Assembly: GCF_000373565.1 (NCBI RefSeq)
Contig: NZ_KB891797.1
Coordinates: 220,487 to 284,486, forward strand
DNA: 64,000 bases
Source of the DNA: Streptomyces sp. HmicA12
GTDB lineage: Bacteria > Actinomycetota > Actinomycetes > Streptomycetales > Streptomycetaceae
Direction of reading: 5' to 3'
Positions 6,806-16,188 of the stretch are shown here, piece after piece. Under the pieces are notes generated by a model that saw only the letters and a list, made by a program, of their open reading frames with translations, was not told the DNA's origin and made no database searches. The translations under genes were made by a program, and so were the position numbers. How positions within the stretch are numbered: position 1 is the stretch's first letter; each line of letters starts with the position of its first letter.

Positions 6806-8520
6806 GCGTGATACGCCCGCTGCGCATCGGCAATGCCTCCGGGTTCTACGGCGACCGGTTCGACGCGATGCGCGAGATGCTGACCGACGGCCCGCTCGAC
6901 GTCCTCACCGGCGACTACCTCGCCGAGCTGACCCTGCTCATCCTCGGCCGCGACCGGCTGAAGGACCCCGGGCGCGGCTACGCCCGCACCTTTCTGCGGC
7001 AGCTGGAGGAGTGCCTCGGGCTCGCCGTCGAGCACGGCACGAAGATCGTGGCCAATGCCGGCGGGCTCAACCCCGCCGGACTCGCCGACTCCGTAAGGGA
7101 GTTGGCCGAGCGGCTCGGGATTCCCGTCGCCGTCGCCCACGTCGAGGGCGACGACCTCCTCGCCACCGGCCGCTTCCCCGGCGCGCTCACCGCCAACGCC
7201 TACCTCGGCGGCGCCGGCATCACCGCCTGCCTGGAGGCCGGCGCCGACATCGTCGTCACCGGACGCGTCACCGACGCCGCGCTCGTCAGCGGGCCCGCCG
7301 CCTGGCACTTCGGCTGGGCCTACGAGGGGCGGGCCGCGTACGACCGGCTCGCGGGGGCCGTCGTCGCCGGGCACGTCCTGGAGTGCGGGACCCAGGCGAC
7401 CGGCGGGAACTACGCGCACTTCACCGCGCACCGCCCCGACACGTTCCGCAGGCCCGGCTTCCCCCTCGCCGAGATCCACGAGGACGGGTCCGCCGTCATC
7501 ACCAAACACCCGGGCACCGGCGGCCTCGTCGACCCCGGCACCGTCACGGCCCAGCTGCTGTACGAGACCGGGGGCGCCCGGTACGCCGGGCCCGACGTCA
7601 CCGCGCGGCTCGACACCGTACGGCTGGAGCGGCAGGGGCCCGACCGGGTCCGCATTCATGGTGTGCGGGGTGAGGCGCCGCCGCCCACGCTCAAGGTCGG
7701 ACTCAACCGGCTCGGCGGGTTCCGCAACGAGGTCGTGTTCGTGCTCACCGGGCTCGACATCGACGCCAAGGCCGCCCTCGTGCGGCAGCAGATGGACGAC
7801 GCCTTCGCGCGCGCCAAGTCCCGCCCCGCGCACGTGCGATGGGAGCTCGCGCGGACCGACCGGGCCGACGCCGACACCGAGGAGACGGCGAGCGCCCTGC
7901 TGCGGCTCGTCGTACGGGACCAGGACCAGAACGCCGTCGGGCGGGCGCTGAGCGGCGCCGCCGTCGAGCTCGCCCTCGGCTCCTACCCCGGGTTCCACGT
8001 CACCGCCCCGCCCGGCAAGGGCTCCCCGTACGGCGTCTTCGAAGCCGCGTACGTGGAGCGCGCGGACGTTGCGCACATCGCCGTGCTGCCCGACGGCGAG
8101 CGGCGCCCCGTCCCGCCGCCCGGGGGAGCGACCCGCCCCCTCGCCCCCGTGCCCGCGCCGGACCTGCCCGCACCGCCGGAGCCCGGCCCCACCCGCCGCG
8201 CGCCCCTCGGCCTCGTCGCCGGAGCGCGCAGCGGCGACAAGGGCGGCGACGCGAACATCGGTGTCTGGGTCGAGAGCGACGACGCGTGGCGCTGGCTCGT
8301 TCACACCCTCACGGTCGATGTGCTGCGGCAACTGTTGCCCGAGACGGCCGGGTTGGCCGTCACCCGGCACGTCCTCCCGAACCTCCGCGCCCTGAACTTC
8401 ACCGTCGAGGGCATCCTCGGCGAGGGCGTCGCCGCGCAGGCCCGCTTCGACCCGCAGGCCAAGGGCCTCGGCGAATGGCTGCGCTCCCGCCACCTCGACC
8501 TACCGGAGGCTCTGCTGTGA
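6802..8520 (+). CDS. Acyclic terpene utilization protein AtuA-like (DUF1446)
   Basis: A 572-residue protein of the AtuA/DUF1446 family. The large N-terminal domain starts IRIGNASGFYGDR-like and carries TGDYLAELTL, NAGGLNP and GADIVVTGRVTDAALV; the ~100-residue C-terminal ferredoxin-like domain carries RSGDKGGDANIGVW. In Pseudomonas atuA belongs to the citronellol/geraniol cluster and is needed for growth on acyclic terpenes; its exact reaction is debated. Here it sits between the MDMPI protein (ATGA overlap) and the carboxyltransferase (GTGA overlap), showing translational coupling with a biotin-dependent carboxylase. It may act on the carboxylated, branched thioester. Confidence 0.88.
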   Translation: MSVIRPLRIGNASGFYGDRFDAMREMLTDGPLDVLTGDYLAELTLLILGRDRLKDPGRGYARTFLRQLEECLGLAVEHGTKIVANAGGLNPAGLADSVRELAERLGIPVAVAHVEGDDLLATGRFPGALTANAYLGGAGITACLEAGADIVVTGRVTDAALVSGPAAWHFGWAYEGRAAYDRLAGAVVAGHVLECGTQATGGNYAHFTAHRPDTFRRPGFPLAEIHEDGSAVITKHPGTGGLVDPGTVTAQLLYETGGARYAGPDVTARLDTVRLERQGPDRVRIHGVRGEAPPPTLKVGLNRLGGFRNEVVFVLTGLDIDAKAALVRQQMDDAFARAKSRPAHVRWELARTDRADADTEETASALLRLVVRDQDQNAVGRALSGAAVELALGSYPGFHVTAPPGKGSPYGVFEAAYVERADVAHIAVLPDGERRPVPPPGGATRPLAPVPAPDLPAPPEPGPTRRAPLGLVAGARSGDKGGDANIGVWVESDDAWRWLVHTLTVDVLRQLLPETAGLAVTRHVLPNLRALNFTVEGILGEGVAAQARFDPQAKGLGEWLRSRHLDLPEALL

Positions 8521-10115
8521 CCGTCCTGGCCAGCGCCCTGGACACCCGGTCCGACGACTACGCCGCCCACCGGACCGCGCTCCTCGACAAGCTCACCGCG
8601 CTCGACACCGAGCACGCCAAGGCGCTGAGCGGGGGCGGCGAGAAGTACGTCCAACGGCACCGCAAACGCGGCAAGTTGCTCGCCCGGGAGCGGATCGAAC
8701 TGCTCGTCGACCCCGACAGCCCGTTCCTCGAACTCTCCCCCCTCGCCGCCTGGGGCAGCGACTACACCGTCGGCGCCTCGCTCGTCACCGGCATCGGCGT
8801 CGTCGAGGGCGTCGAGTGCCTGATCACCGCCAACGACCCGACCGTGCGCGGCGGCGCCAGCAACCCCTGGTCCCTGAAGAAGGCCCTGCGGGCCAACGAG
8901 ATCGCGTACGCCAACCGGCTGCCCTGCATCTCGCTCGTCGAGTCGGGAGGTGCTGATCTGCCGTCCCAGAAGGAGATCTTCATCCCCGGCGGCGGGATCT
9001 TCCGGGACATCACGCGGCTGTCCGCCGCCGGGATCCCCACCGTCGCCGTCGTCTTCGGCAACTCCACGGCCGGCGGCGCGTACATCCCCGGCATGTCCGA
9101 CCACGTGATCATGGTCAAGGACCGGGCGAAGGTGTTCCTCGGCGGGCCGCCGCTCGTGAAGATGGCCACCGGCGAGGAGAGCGACGACGAGTCCCTCGGC
9201 GGGGCCGAGATGCACGCCCGTACCTCGGGCCTCGCGGACTACTTCGCGCACGACGAGCAGGACGCGATCCGGCAGGCCCGCCGCGTCGTCGCCCGCCTCA
9301 ACCACCGCAAGGCGTACGCCGATCCACAGCCTGTGGAACCTCCCAAGTACGACCCCGAGGAACTGCTCGGCATCGTCCCCGAGGACCTGAAGGTGCCGTT
9401 CGACCCGCGCGAGGTCATCGCCCGGATCGTCGACGGCTCCGACTTCGACGAGTTCAAGCCGCTGTACGGGGCGTCGCTGGTGACCGGATGGGCGGCCCTG
9501 CACGGCTATCCCGTCGGCATCCTCGCCAACGCGCAGGGGGTGCTGTTCAGCGAGGAGTCGCAGAAGGCCGCCCAGTTCATCCAGCTCGCCAACCAGCGCG
9601 ACATCCCCCTCCTCTTCCTGCACAACACCACCGGCTACATGGTCGGCAAGGAGTACGAGCAGGGCGGCATCATCAAGCACGGCTCGATGATGATCAACGC
9701 CGTCAGCAACAGCCGCGTACCGCATCTGTCCGTGCTCATGGGCGCCTCGTACGGCGCCGGGCACTACGGGATGTGCGGGCGGGCCTACGACCCCCGCTTC
9801 CTGTTCGCCTGGCCCAGCGCCAAGTCCGCCGTCATGGGGCCGCAGCAGCTCGCGGGCGTCCTGTCGATCGTCGCCCGGCAGTCGTCCGCGGCCAAGGGGC
9901 TGCCGTACGACGAGGAGGCCGACGCGGGGCTGCGCGCCATGGTCGAGCAGCAGATCGAGGCCGAGTCCCTGCCGATGTTCCTGTCCGGACGGCTCTACGA
10001 CGACGGGGTCATCGACCCGCGCGACACCCGCACCGTCCTCGGCATCTGCCTGTCCGCGATCCACACCGCACCGTACGAGGGCGCCCGCGGCGGCTTCGGC
10101 GTCTTCCGGATGTGA
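8517..10115 (+). CDS. Acyl-CoA carboxylase, carboxyltransferase (beta) subunit
   Basis: A 532-residue carboxyltransferase of the biotin-dependent acyl-CoA carboxylase family, with the usual two crotonase-like halves. It has SLVESGGADLPSQKE, GNSTAGGAYIPGMSD (N-half oxyanion site) and GASYGAGHYGMCGRAY (C-half) motifs. This architecture and wording are those of methylcrotonyl-CoA and geranyl-CoA carboxylases rather than propionyl-CoA carboxylases. It should transfer the carboxyl from biotin on the downstream alpha subunit to a 3-methyl-2-enoyl-CoA. Which substrate chain length is used cannot be read with certainty. The GTG start overlaps the atuA stop (GTGA). Confidence 0.93.
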   Translation: MTVLASALDTRSDDYAAHRTALLDKLTALDTEHAKALSGGGEKYVQRHRKRGKLLARERIELLVDPDSPFLELSPLAAWGSDYTVGASLVTGIGVVEGVECLITANDPTVRGGASNPWSLKKALRANEIAYANRLPCISLVESGGADLPSQKEIFIPGGGIFRDITRLSAAGIPTVAVVFGNSTAGGAYIPGMSDHVIMVKDRAKVFLGGPPLVKMATGEESDDESLGGAEMHARTSGLADYFAHDEQDAIRQARRVVARLNHRKAYADPQPVEPPKYDPEELLGIVPEDLKVPFDPREVIARIVDGSDFDEFKPLYGASLVTGWAALHGYPVGILANAQGVLFSEESQKAAQFIQLANQRDIPLLFLHNTTGYMVGKEYEQGGIIKHGSMMINAVSNSRVPHLSVLMGASYGAGHYGMCGRAYDPRFLFAWPSAKSAVMGPQQLAGVLSIVARQSSAAKGLPYDEEADAGLRAMVEQQIEAESLPMFLSGRLYDDGVIDPRDTRTVLGICLSAIHTAPYEGARGGFGVFRM

Positions 10116-10123
10116 GGCCCACC

Positions 10124-11986
10124 GTGATCAATTCCGTCCTTGTCGCCAATCGCGGCGAGATCGCCTGCCGCGTCTTCCGCACCTGCCGCGAGCTGGGCAT
10201 CCGCACGGTCGCCGTGCACTCGGACCCGGACGCCGGGGCCCTGCACGTGCGCGAGGCCGACCTCGCCGTACGGCTCCCGGGGGCCACGCCCGCCGACACC
10301 TACCTGCGCGCCGACCTCGTCGTGAAGGCCGCGCTCGACGCGGGCGCCGACGCCGTGCACCCCGGGTACGGGTTCCTCTCCGAGAACCCCGCCTTCGCAC
10401 GCGCCGTCACCGACGCGGGCCTCACCTGGATCGGGCCGCCGCCCGAGGCGATCGAGGCGATGGCGTCCAAGACCCGCGCCAAGGAGCTCATGGGCATCGC
10501 GCCCCTGAAAGAGGTCACCGAGGCGGACCTCCCCGTGCTCGTGAAAGCCGCCGCGGGCGGCGGTGGACGCGGCATGCGCGTCGTACGCGAACTCGCTGCA
10601 CTGGAAGTCGAGTTGAAGGCGGCGGGCGCCGAGGCGCTGTCGGCCTTCGGTGACGGCGAGGTGTTCGTCGAGCCGTACGTCGAGGGCGGACGCCACGTCG
10701 AGGTGCAGGTCCTCGCCGATACCCACGGCACCGTCTGGGTGCTCGGCACGCGCGACTGCTCGTTGCAGCGCCGCCACCAGAAGGTGATCGAGGAGGCCCC
10801 GGCACCCGGACTTCCGGCCGAACTCGTCCGGAAATTGCACAAGTTGGCGGAACGAGCCGTCCGGTCCGTGTCGTACGTCGGCGCCGGTACCGTCGAGTTC
10901 CTCGTCGCGGACGGCACCGCCCACTTCCTGGAGATGAACACCCGGCTCCAGGTCGAACACCCCGTCACCGAGGCCGTGTTCGGGATCGATCTCGTCGCGC
11001 TGCAACTGAGCGTCGCCGAGGGGGACCGGCTCGACCCCGAGCCCCCGGCGCCGCGCGGGCACGCCGTCGAGGCACGGCTGTACGCCGAGGACCCGGCCGC
11101 CGACTTCGCCCCGCAGACCGGCACCCTGCACCGGCTGAGGCTCCCGGACGGCGTGCGGCTCGACACCGGGTACACCGACGGCGACACCATCGGCGTCCAC
11201 TACGACGCCATGCTCGCCAAGGCCGTCGCCCACGCACCCACCCGCGCCGCCGCCGTCCGCGCCCTCGCCGGCGCCCTGGAACGCGCCGCGGCGCACGGCC
11301 CCGTCACCAACCGCGACCTGCTCGTACGCTCCCTGCGGCACCCCGAGTTCACCGACGGCCGGATGGACACCGGGTTCTACGAGCGCCACCTCGCCGAGCT
11401 GACCACGCCCGCCGACGACCCGTACGCACCGCTCGCCGCCGCCCTGGCCGACGCGGGCGGCCACCGCTTCGGCGGCTTCCGCAACGTCCCCTCGCAGCCG
11501 CTGACCAGGCGCTACCGCCGCGAGCCGGACGGCACCGAGCACGAGGTCCACTACCGGCACACCCGCACCGGACTCCAGGCCGAAGCCGCCGACGACGTAC
11601 GCGTCGTGCACGCCTCACCCACCCGCGTCGTCCTCGAAGTCGCCGGTGTGCGGCGCACGTTCGCCGTCGCCACGTACGGCGACGACCGGGTGTACGTGAA
11701 CGGCACCGCCCTCACCGCCCTGCCCCGCTTCACCGACCCCAGCGGGCAGCGCGCCCCCGGCTCCCTGCTCGCCCCCATGCCCGGCACCGTCGTCCGCGTC
11801 GCCGACGGCCTCCAGGAAGGCGGCGCCGTCGAGGCCGGACAGCCCCTCATCTGGCTGGAGGCGATGAAGATGGAGCACCGCATCTGCGCCCCCGCCTCCG
11901 GAACGCTCACCGCTCTGCACGCCGTCGTCGGCCACCAGGTCGAGGTCGGCGCCCTGCTCGCCGTAGTCCAGGAGGAACCGTCGTGA
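10124..11986 (+). CDS. Acyl-CoA carboxylase, biotin carboxylase/BCCP (alpha) subunit
   Basis: A 620-residue alpha subunit: biotin carboxylase domain (SVLVANRGEIACRVFR at the start, ATP-grasp glycine loop KAAAGGGGRGMRVV, HVEVQVLAD, EMNTRLQVEHPVTE), a middle BT-like domain and a C-terminal biotinyl domain with EAMKMEH, biotin lysine at about residue 582. It carboxylates its own biotin using ATP and bicarbonate for the upstream beta subunit. The segment between the SKTRAKE helix and the PVLVKAA strand is shorter than in typical biotin carboxylases, lacking the usual PG..-rich linker; the catalytic motifs are intact. The 8-bp gap upstream and GTGA overlap downstream place it in the operon. Confidence 0.94.
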   Translation: MINSVLVANRGEIACRVFRTCRELGIRTVAVHSDPDAGALHVREADLAVRLPGATPADTYLRADLVVKAALDAGADAVHPGYGFLSENPAFARAVTDAGLTWIGPPPEAIEAMASKTRAKELMGIAPLKEVTEADLPVLVKAAAGGGGRGMRVVRELAALEVELKAAGAEALSAFGDGEVFVEPYVEGGRHVEVQVLADTHGTVWVLGTRDCSLQRRHQKVIEEAPAPGLPAELVRKLHKLAERAVRSVSYVGAGTVEFLVADGTAHFLEMNTRLQVEHPVTEAVFGIDLVALQLSVAEGDRLDPEPPAPRGHAVEARLYAEDPAADFAPQTGTLHRLRLPDGVRLDTGYTDGDTIGVHYDAMLAKAVAHAPTRAAAVRALAGALERAAAHGPVTNRDLLVRSLRHPEFTDGRMDTGFYERHLAELTTPADDPYAPLAAALADAGGHRFGGFRNVPSQPLTRRYRREPDGTEHEVHYRHTRTGLQAEAADDVRVVHASPTRVVLEVAGVRRTFAVATYGDDRVYVNGTALTALPRFTDPSGQRAPGSLLAPMPGTVVRVADGLQEGGAVEAGQPLIWLEAMKMEHRICAPASGTLTALHAVVGHQVEVGALLAVVQEEPS

Positions 11987-13149
11987 CCGCATCCGTTCTC
12001 GAGACCGAAGAGCACCAGGCCCTGCGCGCCGCCGTCGCCGCCCTCGGCAAGCGGTACGGCCGCGACTACATGACCCGCGTCACCGGCGCCGGAGCCCACC
12101 CCGACGAACTCTGGTCGGAGGCCGCCAAGCTCGGCTACCTCGGCGTGAACCTGCCCGAGGAGTACGGCGGGGGCGGTGGCGGGATCAGCGAACTCTCGAT
12201 AGTCCTGGAGGAGTTGGGGGCCGCCGGGTCGCCGCTCCTCATGATGGTCGTCTCGCCCGCGATCTGCGGCACCGTGATCTCCCGGTTCGGCACCGAGGAG
12301 CAGAAGCGGGCCTGGCTGCCCGGACTCGCCGACGGCAGCCGCACCATGGCGTTCGGCATCACCGAGCCCGACGCCGGCTCCAACTCGCACCGGATCACCA
12401 CCACGGCCCGCAAGGACGACGACGGCTCATGGGTGCTGAACGGCCGGAAGGTCTTCATCTCCGGCGTCGACATCGCCGACGCCACCCTCATCGTCGGCCG
12501 CACCTCCGACGCCCGTACCGGAAACCTCAAGCCGTGCCTCTTCATCGTGCCCAGGGACACGGAAGGCTTCGGACGCCGGCAGATCGAGATGGAACTCCAG
12601 GCTCCGGAGAAGCAGTTCGAGCTGACCCTTGACGACGTACGCCTTCCCGCCGACGCTCTCGTGGGTGACGAGGACGCAGGACTGCTCCAACTCTTCGCCG
12701 GGCTCAACCCGGAGCGCGTCATGACGGCCGCCTTCGCGATCGGCATGGGGCGCTACGCGGTGGCGCGCGCCGTCGAGTACGCCCGCGACCGCACCGTGTG
12801 GAAGGCCCCCATCGGCTCCCACCAGGCCATCGCCCACCCCCTCGCACAGGTCCACATCGAGCTGGAACTGGCCCGCCTGATGATGCAGAAAGCGGCCCGT
12901 CTGTACGACGCGGGCGACGACATCGGCGCCGGCGAGGCCGCCAACATGGCCAAGTACGCGGCCGCCGAGGCCTGCGTACGCGCCGTCGACCAGGCCGTGC
13001 ACACCCTCGGCGGCAACGGCCTCACCCGCGAGTTCGGCCTCGCCTCGCTCATCACCGGGTCGCGGGTGGCGCGCATCGCCCCCGTCAGCCGGGAGATGAT
13101 CCTGAACTACGTGTCCCACCAGAGCCTCGGACTTCCCAAGTCGTACTGA
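11983..13149 (+). CDS. Acyl-CoA dehydrogenase
   Basis: A 388-residue FAD-dependent acyl-CoA dehydrogenase with all three domains: N-terminal helices (LPEEYGGGGGGISELSIVLEELG), middle beta domain (FGITEPDAGSNSHRITTTA, NGRKVFISG), C-terminal helices ending GGNGLTREFGLASLI and the REMILNYVSHQSLGLPKSY tail. It oxidises an acyl-CoA to the 2-enoyl-CoA. In the operon logic it would supply the enoyl-CoA for the carboxylase, in the position of citronellyl-CoA or isovaleryl-CoA dehydrogenase. The GTG start overlaps the previous stop. Physiological substrate is inferred only from context. Confidence 0.93.
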   Translation: MTASVLETEEHQALRAAVAALGKRYGRDYMTRVTGAGAHPDELWSEAAKLGYLGVNLPEEYGGGGGGISELSIVLEELGAAGSPLLMMVVSPAICGTVISRFGTEEQKRAWLPGLADGSRTMAFGITEPDAGSNSHRITTTARKDDDGSWVLNGRKVFISGVDIADATLIVGRTSDARTGNLKPCLFIVPRDTEGFGRRQIEMELQAPEKQFELTLDDVRLPADALVGDEDAGLLQLFAGLNPERVMTAAFAIGMGRYAVARAVEYARDRTVWKAPIGSHQAIAHPLAQVHIELELARLMMQKAARLYDAGDDIGAGEAANMAKYAAAEACVRAVDQAVHTLGGNGLTREFGLASLITGSRVARIAPVSREMILNYVSHQSLGLPKSY

Positions 13150-13180
13150 ACCAACCGGCAGCGTTACGCGAGGAGTTGGC

Positions 13181-14749
13181 ATGGTGTTCCAGAGTGAGTA
13201 CGAGGACGTACGCGTCGTCGACGAGCCCATCCACGACGCCGTGCTCGGAGGCGCCGCCGCCCGCGGTGACGCCCCCGCCCTCGTCGACGGCGTGACCGGC
13301 ACGACCCTCACGTTCGCGCAGGTCGACCAGTTCCACCGCAAGGTGGCGGCCGGCCTCGCGGAGGCGGGCGTGCGCAAGGGCGACGTCGTCGCGCTGCACA
13401 GCCCGAACACGGTCGCCTATCCCGTCGCCTTCTACGGCGCCACGCGCGCCGGCGCCTCCGTCACGACGGTGCACCCGCTGGCCACGCCGGAGGAGTTCGC
13501 GAGCCAGCTGAGGGACAGCGCCGCGAGCTGGATCATCACTGTCACCCCGCTCATCCAGGCGGCCCGGCACGCGGCCGAACTCGCGGGCGGCATACGGGAG
13601 ATATTCGTCTGCGACCCGTCGGGGGACACCGGGCACCGCTCGCTCCTCGACATGCTCGGCACCACCGCGCCCGAACCCCGTATCGCCATCGACCCGGCCG
13701 AGGACGTCGCGGCGCTCCCGTACTCCTCGGGCACCACCGGCCGCCCCAAGGGCGTCATGCTCACCCACCGCAACATCGCCACCAACCTCGCCCAGCTCAC
13801 CCCGCTCATGCCGATGGGCCCCGGCGACCGCATCCTCGCCGTGCTCCCCTTCTTCCACATCTACGGCCTCACCGCGCTGATGAACGCCCCGCTGCGGCAG
13901 GGCGCCACCGTGGTCGTCCTGCCCCGCTTCGACCTCGACACGTTCCTCGCGGCGATCGAGAAGCACCGCATCAACGGCCTGTACGTGGCCCCGCCGATCG
14001 TCCTCGCCCTCGCCAAGCACCCGGCCGTCGAGGGCTACGACCTTTCGTCGCTGCGCTACATCATCAGCGCCGCCGCCCCGCTCGACGCCGAACTGGCCCA
14101 GGCCTGCTCCCGGCGGCTCGGGTTGCCGCCCGTCGGCCAGGCGTACGGCATGACGGAACTCTCCCCGGGCACCCACGTCGTCCCTCTGGCGGCGATGGAC
14201 TCCGCCCCGCCGGGCACCGTCGGCAAGCTCATCCCCTCCACCGAGATGCGCCTTGTCTCGCTCGACGACCCGGCGAAGGACGCGGCCGCGGGCGAGCCGG
14301 GCGAGGTCGTCATCCGCGGCCCGCAGGTGATGAAGGGCTACCTCGGCAGGCCGCAGGCCACCGTCGAGATGATCGACCGCGACGGCTGGCTGCACACCGG
14401 CGACGTCGGCCAGGTCGACGACGACGGCTGGCTGTTCGTCGTCGACCGGGTGAAGGAGCTCATCAAGTACAAGGGCTTCCAGGTGGCCCCCGCCGACCTG
14501 GAGGCGCTGCTCCTCACGCACGACGGCATCGCCGACGCCGCCGTCATCGGCGTCACCGACGACGACGGCAACGAGATCCCGAAGGCGTTCGTCGTGCGCT
14601 CCGACCCGACGCTCACCGAGGACGACGTCCTCTCCTACGTCGCCGAACGCGTCGCCCCGTACAAGAAGGTCCGCCGGGTGGCGTTCATCGTCGGTGTGCC
14701 GAGGGCCGCGTCGGGCAAGATCCTGCGTCGCCAACTGCGCGAAGGGTGA
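13181..14749 (+). CDS. AMP-binding acyl/aryl-CoA ligase (4CL-like)
   Basis: A 522-residue adenylate-forming CoA ligase. Core motifs are the P-loop YSSGTTGRPKGVMLTHRN, the YGMTELSPGTH motif, the hinge GWLHTGDVGQVDDDGW, VDRVKELIKYKGFQVAP and the catalytic lysine in RAASGKILRRQLRE. The family covers 4-coumarate:CoA ligase and medium-chain/terpenoid acyl-CoA synthetases. It would activate the free acid that feeds the operon's dehydrogenase and carboxylase. A 31-bp gap with a GAGGAG ribosome-binding site precedes the ATG, the loosest junction in the operon. Substrate unproven. Confidence 0.92.
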   Translation: MVFQSEYEDVRVVDEPIHDAVLGGAAARGDAPALVDGVTGTTLTFAQVDQFHRKVAAGLAEAGVRKGDVVALHSPNTVAYPVAFYGATRAGASVTTVHPLATPEEFASQLRDSAASWIITVTPLIQAARHAAELAGGIREIFVCDPSGDTGHRSLLDMLGTTAPEPRIAIDPAEDVAALPYSSGTTGRPKGVMLTHRNIATNLAQLTPLMPMGPGDRILAVLPFFHIYGLTALMNAPLRQGATVVVLPRFDLDTFLAAIEKHRINGLYVAPPIVLALAKHPAVEGYDLSSLRYIISAAAPLDAELAQACSRRLGLPPVGQAYGMTELSPGTHVVPLAAMDSAPPGTVGKLIPSTEMRLVSLDDPAKDAAAGEPGEVVIRGPQVMKGYLGRPQATVEMIDRDGWLHTGDVGQVDDDGWLFVVDRVKELIKYKGFQVAPADLEALLLTHDGIADAAVIGVTDDDGNEIPKAFVVRSDPTLTEDDVLSYVAERVAPYKKVRRVAFIVGVPRAASGKILRRQLREG

Positions 14750-14763
14750 AGGGAATTCAGTCC

Positions 14764-15534
14764 ATGGCAACCGGAAACCTCGTCCACGACACCCGCACCC
14801 GGGGCGTCACCACCCTCACCCTCGACGCGCCGGCCAACCGCAACGCCCTGTCGTCGGCCCTCGTCGGCGAACTCACCGAACGACTCCGCGCGGCGGACAA
14901 GGACGACGACGCGCGCGCCGTCGTCCTGACCCACACGGGCACCACGTTCTGCGCGGGCGCCGACCTCCGGGACCCGCCGGACCCGGACGCGCTCGTGGGC
15001 CTGCTGCGGACGATCGTCGCGCTGCGCAAGCCGGTGCTGGCCCGGATCGACGGCCACGTACGGGCGGGCGGCCTCGGGCTCGTGGGCGCCTGCGACATCG
15101 CGGTGGCCTCCGCGCACGCCTCCTTCGCCTTCACGGAGGTGCGCATCGGGGTGGCACCCGCGGTCATCTCCATGCCGCTGCTGCCGCGCGTGGACCCACG
15201 GGCGGCGGCCCGCTACTACCTCACGGGGGAGCGGTTCGACGCGGCGGAGGCCGCGCGCATCGGCCTCGTCACGGTCGCGGCGGGCGGGGCGGACGCGGCG
15301 GACACGGTGGACACGGCGGACACGGTGCTCGAACCGATCCTCGACGGGCTGCGGCGGTCGTCCCCGCAGGGCCTGGCGGAGACGAAGAAGCTGCTCACGG
15401 TTAAGGTCCTTCAAGCCCTCGACCAGGACGCGGAGGCGCTGACGGAGCTGTCGGCACGGCTGTTCGCCTCCGACCAGGCCCGCGAGGGGATGACGGCCTT
15501 CCTCGAACGACGGGACCCCGCATGGGTGTTGTGA
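14764..15534 (+). CDS. Enoyl-CoA hydratase/isomerase family protein
   Basis: A 256-residue crotonase-fold protein. The oxyanion-hole strand TTFCAGADLRDP is near residue 62 and GHVRAGGLGLVGACDIAVA near residue 100; the second loop has FTEVRIGVAPAVISMP. It would hydrate the carboxylated enoyl-CoA (methylglutaconyl- or isohexenylglutaconyl-CoA type), the step after the carboxylase. A GGACACGGTGGACACGGCGGACACGG microrepeat near 15300 encodes a DTVDTADTV stretch. The start chosen is the ATG 14 bp after the ligase stop; an in-frame ATG six codons upstream overlaps that gene. Confidence 0.9.
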   Translation: MATGNLVHDTRTRGVTTLTLDAPANRNALSSALVGELTERLRAADKDDDARAVVLTHTGTTFCAGADLRDPPDPDALVGLLRTIVALRKPVLARIDGHVRAGGLGLVGACDIAVASAHASFAFTEVRIGVAPAVISMPLLPRVDPRAAARYYLTGERFDAAEAARIGLVTVAAGGADAADTVDTADTVLEPILDGLRRSSPQGLAETKKLLTVKVLQALDQDAEALTELSARLFASDQAREGMTAFLERRDPAWVL

Positions 15535-16103
15535 CGCTGCCCAAACAGGACCGCTCGCGTGTGACGCGGCAGAGACTCCTGGAGTCCGCGGTGGCGTGCC
15601 TGGCCGAGCGCGGCTGGTCGGGATCGACCGTCTCCGTCGTCGCCGAGCACGCCGGGGTCTCCCGTGGCGCGGCCCAGCACCACTTCCCGACCCGCGAGGA
15701 CCTGTTCACCGCGGCCGTCGAGTACGTCGCCGAGGAACGGTCCACGGCCCTGCGCTCCTTGCGTCCGCAGGGCCGGGCGGAGGCCGTCGCGGCCCTCGTC
15801 GACCTGTACACCGGGCCGCTGTTCCGGGCCGCGCTGCACCTGTGGGTCGCCGCGTCGCACGAGCCGCAACTGGGCGAGCGGGTCGGCGAGCTGGAGGCCC
15901 GGGTGGGCCGCGAGACGCACCGCATCGCGCTGGAACTCCTCGGCGCGGACGAGTCCGTGCCCGGGGTGCGCGAGACCGTGCAGGGGCTGCTCGACATGGC
16001 CCGGGGCCTCGGCCTCGCGAACCTCCTGACGGACGACGGGGCCCGCCGGGACCGGGTCGTCACGGAGTGGGCCGGGATCGTGGACCGGGCGCTGGCGCCG
16101 TAG
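15522..16103 (+). CDS. TetR family transcriptional regulator
   Basis: A 193-residue TetR-type repressor: N-terminal HTH (SVVAEHAGVSRGAAQHHFPTR) at about residues 28-50 and an all-helical ligand-binding C-terminal domain. It is the last gene of the acyl-CoA operon and overlaps the hydratase gene by 13 bp; starting instead at the GTG nine bases later would give the GTGA overlap used by its neighbours. It probably senses an operon CoA-thioester intermediate and binds the CAAGC-AC-GCTTG site upstream of the first gene, giving autoregulation, as AtuR/LiuR-type regulators do in other bacteria. That pairing is inference. Confidence 0.88.
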   Translation: MGVVTLPKQDRSRVTRQRLLESAVACLAERGWSGSTVSVVAEHAGVSRGAAQHHFPTREDLFTAAVEYVAEERSTALRSLRPQGRAEAVAALVDLYTGPLFRAALHLWVAASHEPQLGERVGELEARVGRETHRIALELLGADESVPGVRETVQGLLDMARGLGLANLLTDDGARRDRVVTEWAGIVDRALAP

Positions 16104-16109
16104 GGGACG

Positions 16110-16168
16110 CCCCTGGGCGAGCGGAGCTCGCTCCAGGGGCGCGGGGAGCCCCACCGGCCCGCAGCCGC
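16110..16168. repeat. Dispersed inverted repeat between convergent genes
   Basis: CCCCTGG...CCAGGGG arms around GCGAGCGGAGCTCGCT, followed by the GCGGGG-CCCCACCGGCCCGCAGCC tail of the family. The left arm is shorter than in other copies. It fills the gap between the convergent TetR and citrate synthase genes, where a two-way terminator would be expected. Confidence 0.7.
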
Positions 16169-16188
16169 CAACCGGCTGAACCCCCGAG

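Noticed and set aside
5923..8493. Very long open frame on the minus strand opposite the AtuA operon
   Set aside because: It lies wholly over well-supported genes, its product is Gly/Ala/Arg/Val-rich without domains, and such antisense frames are expected in DNA with GC-rich third positions. Similar frames over the carboxylase, citA, ABC and CoA-ligase genes were dropped for the same reason.
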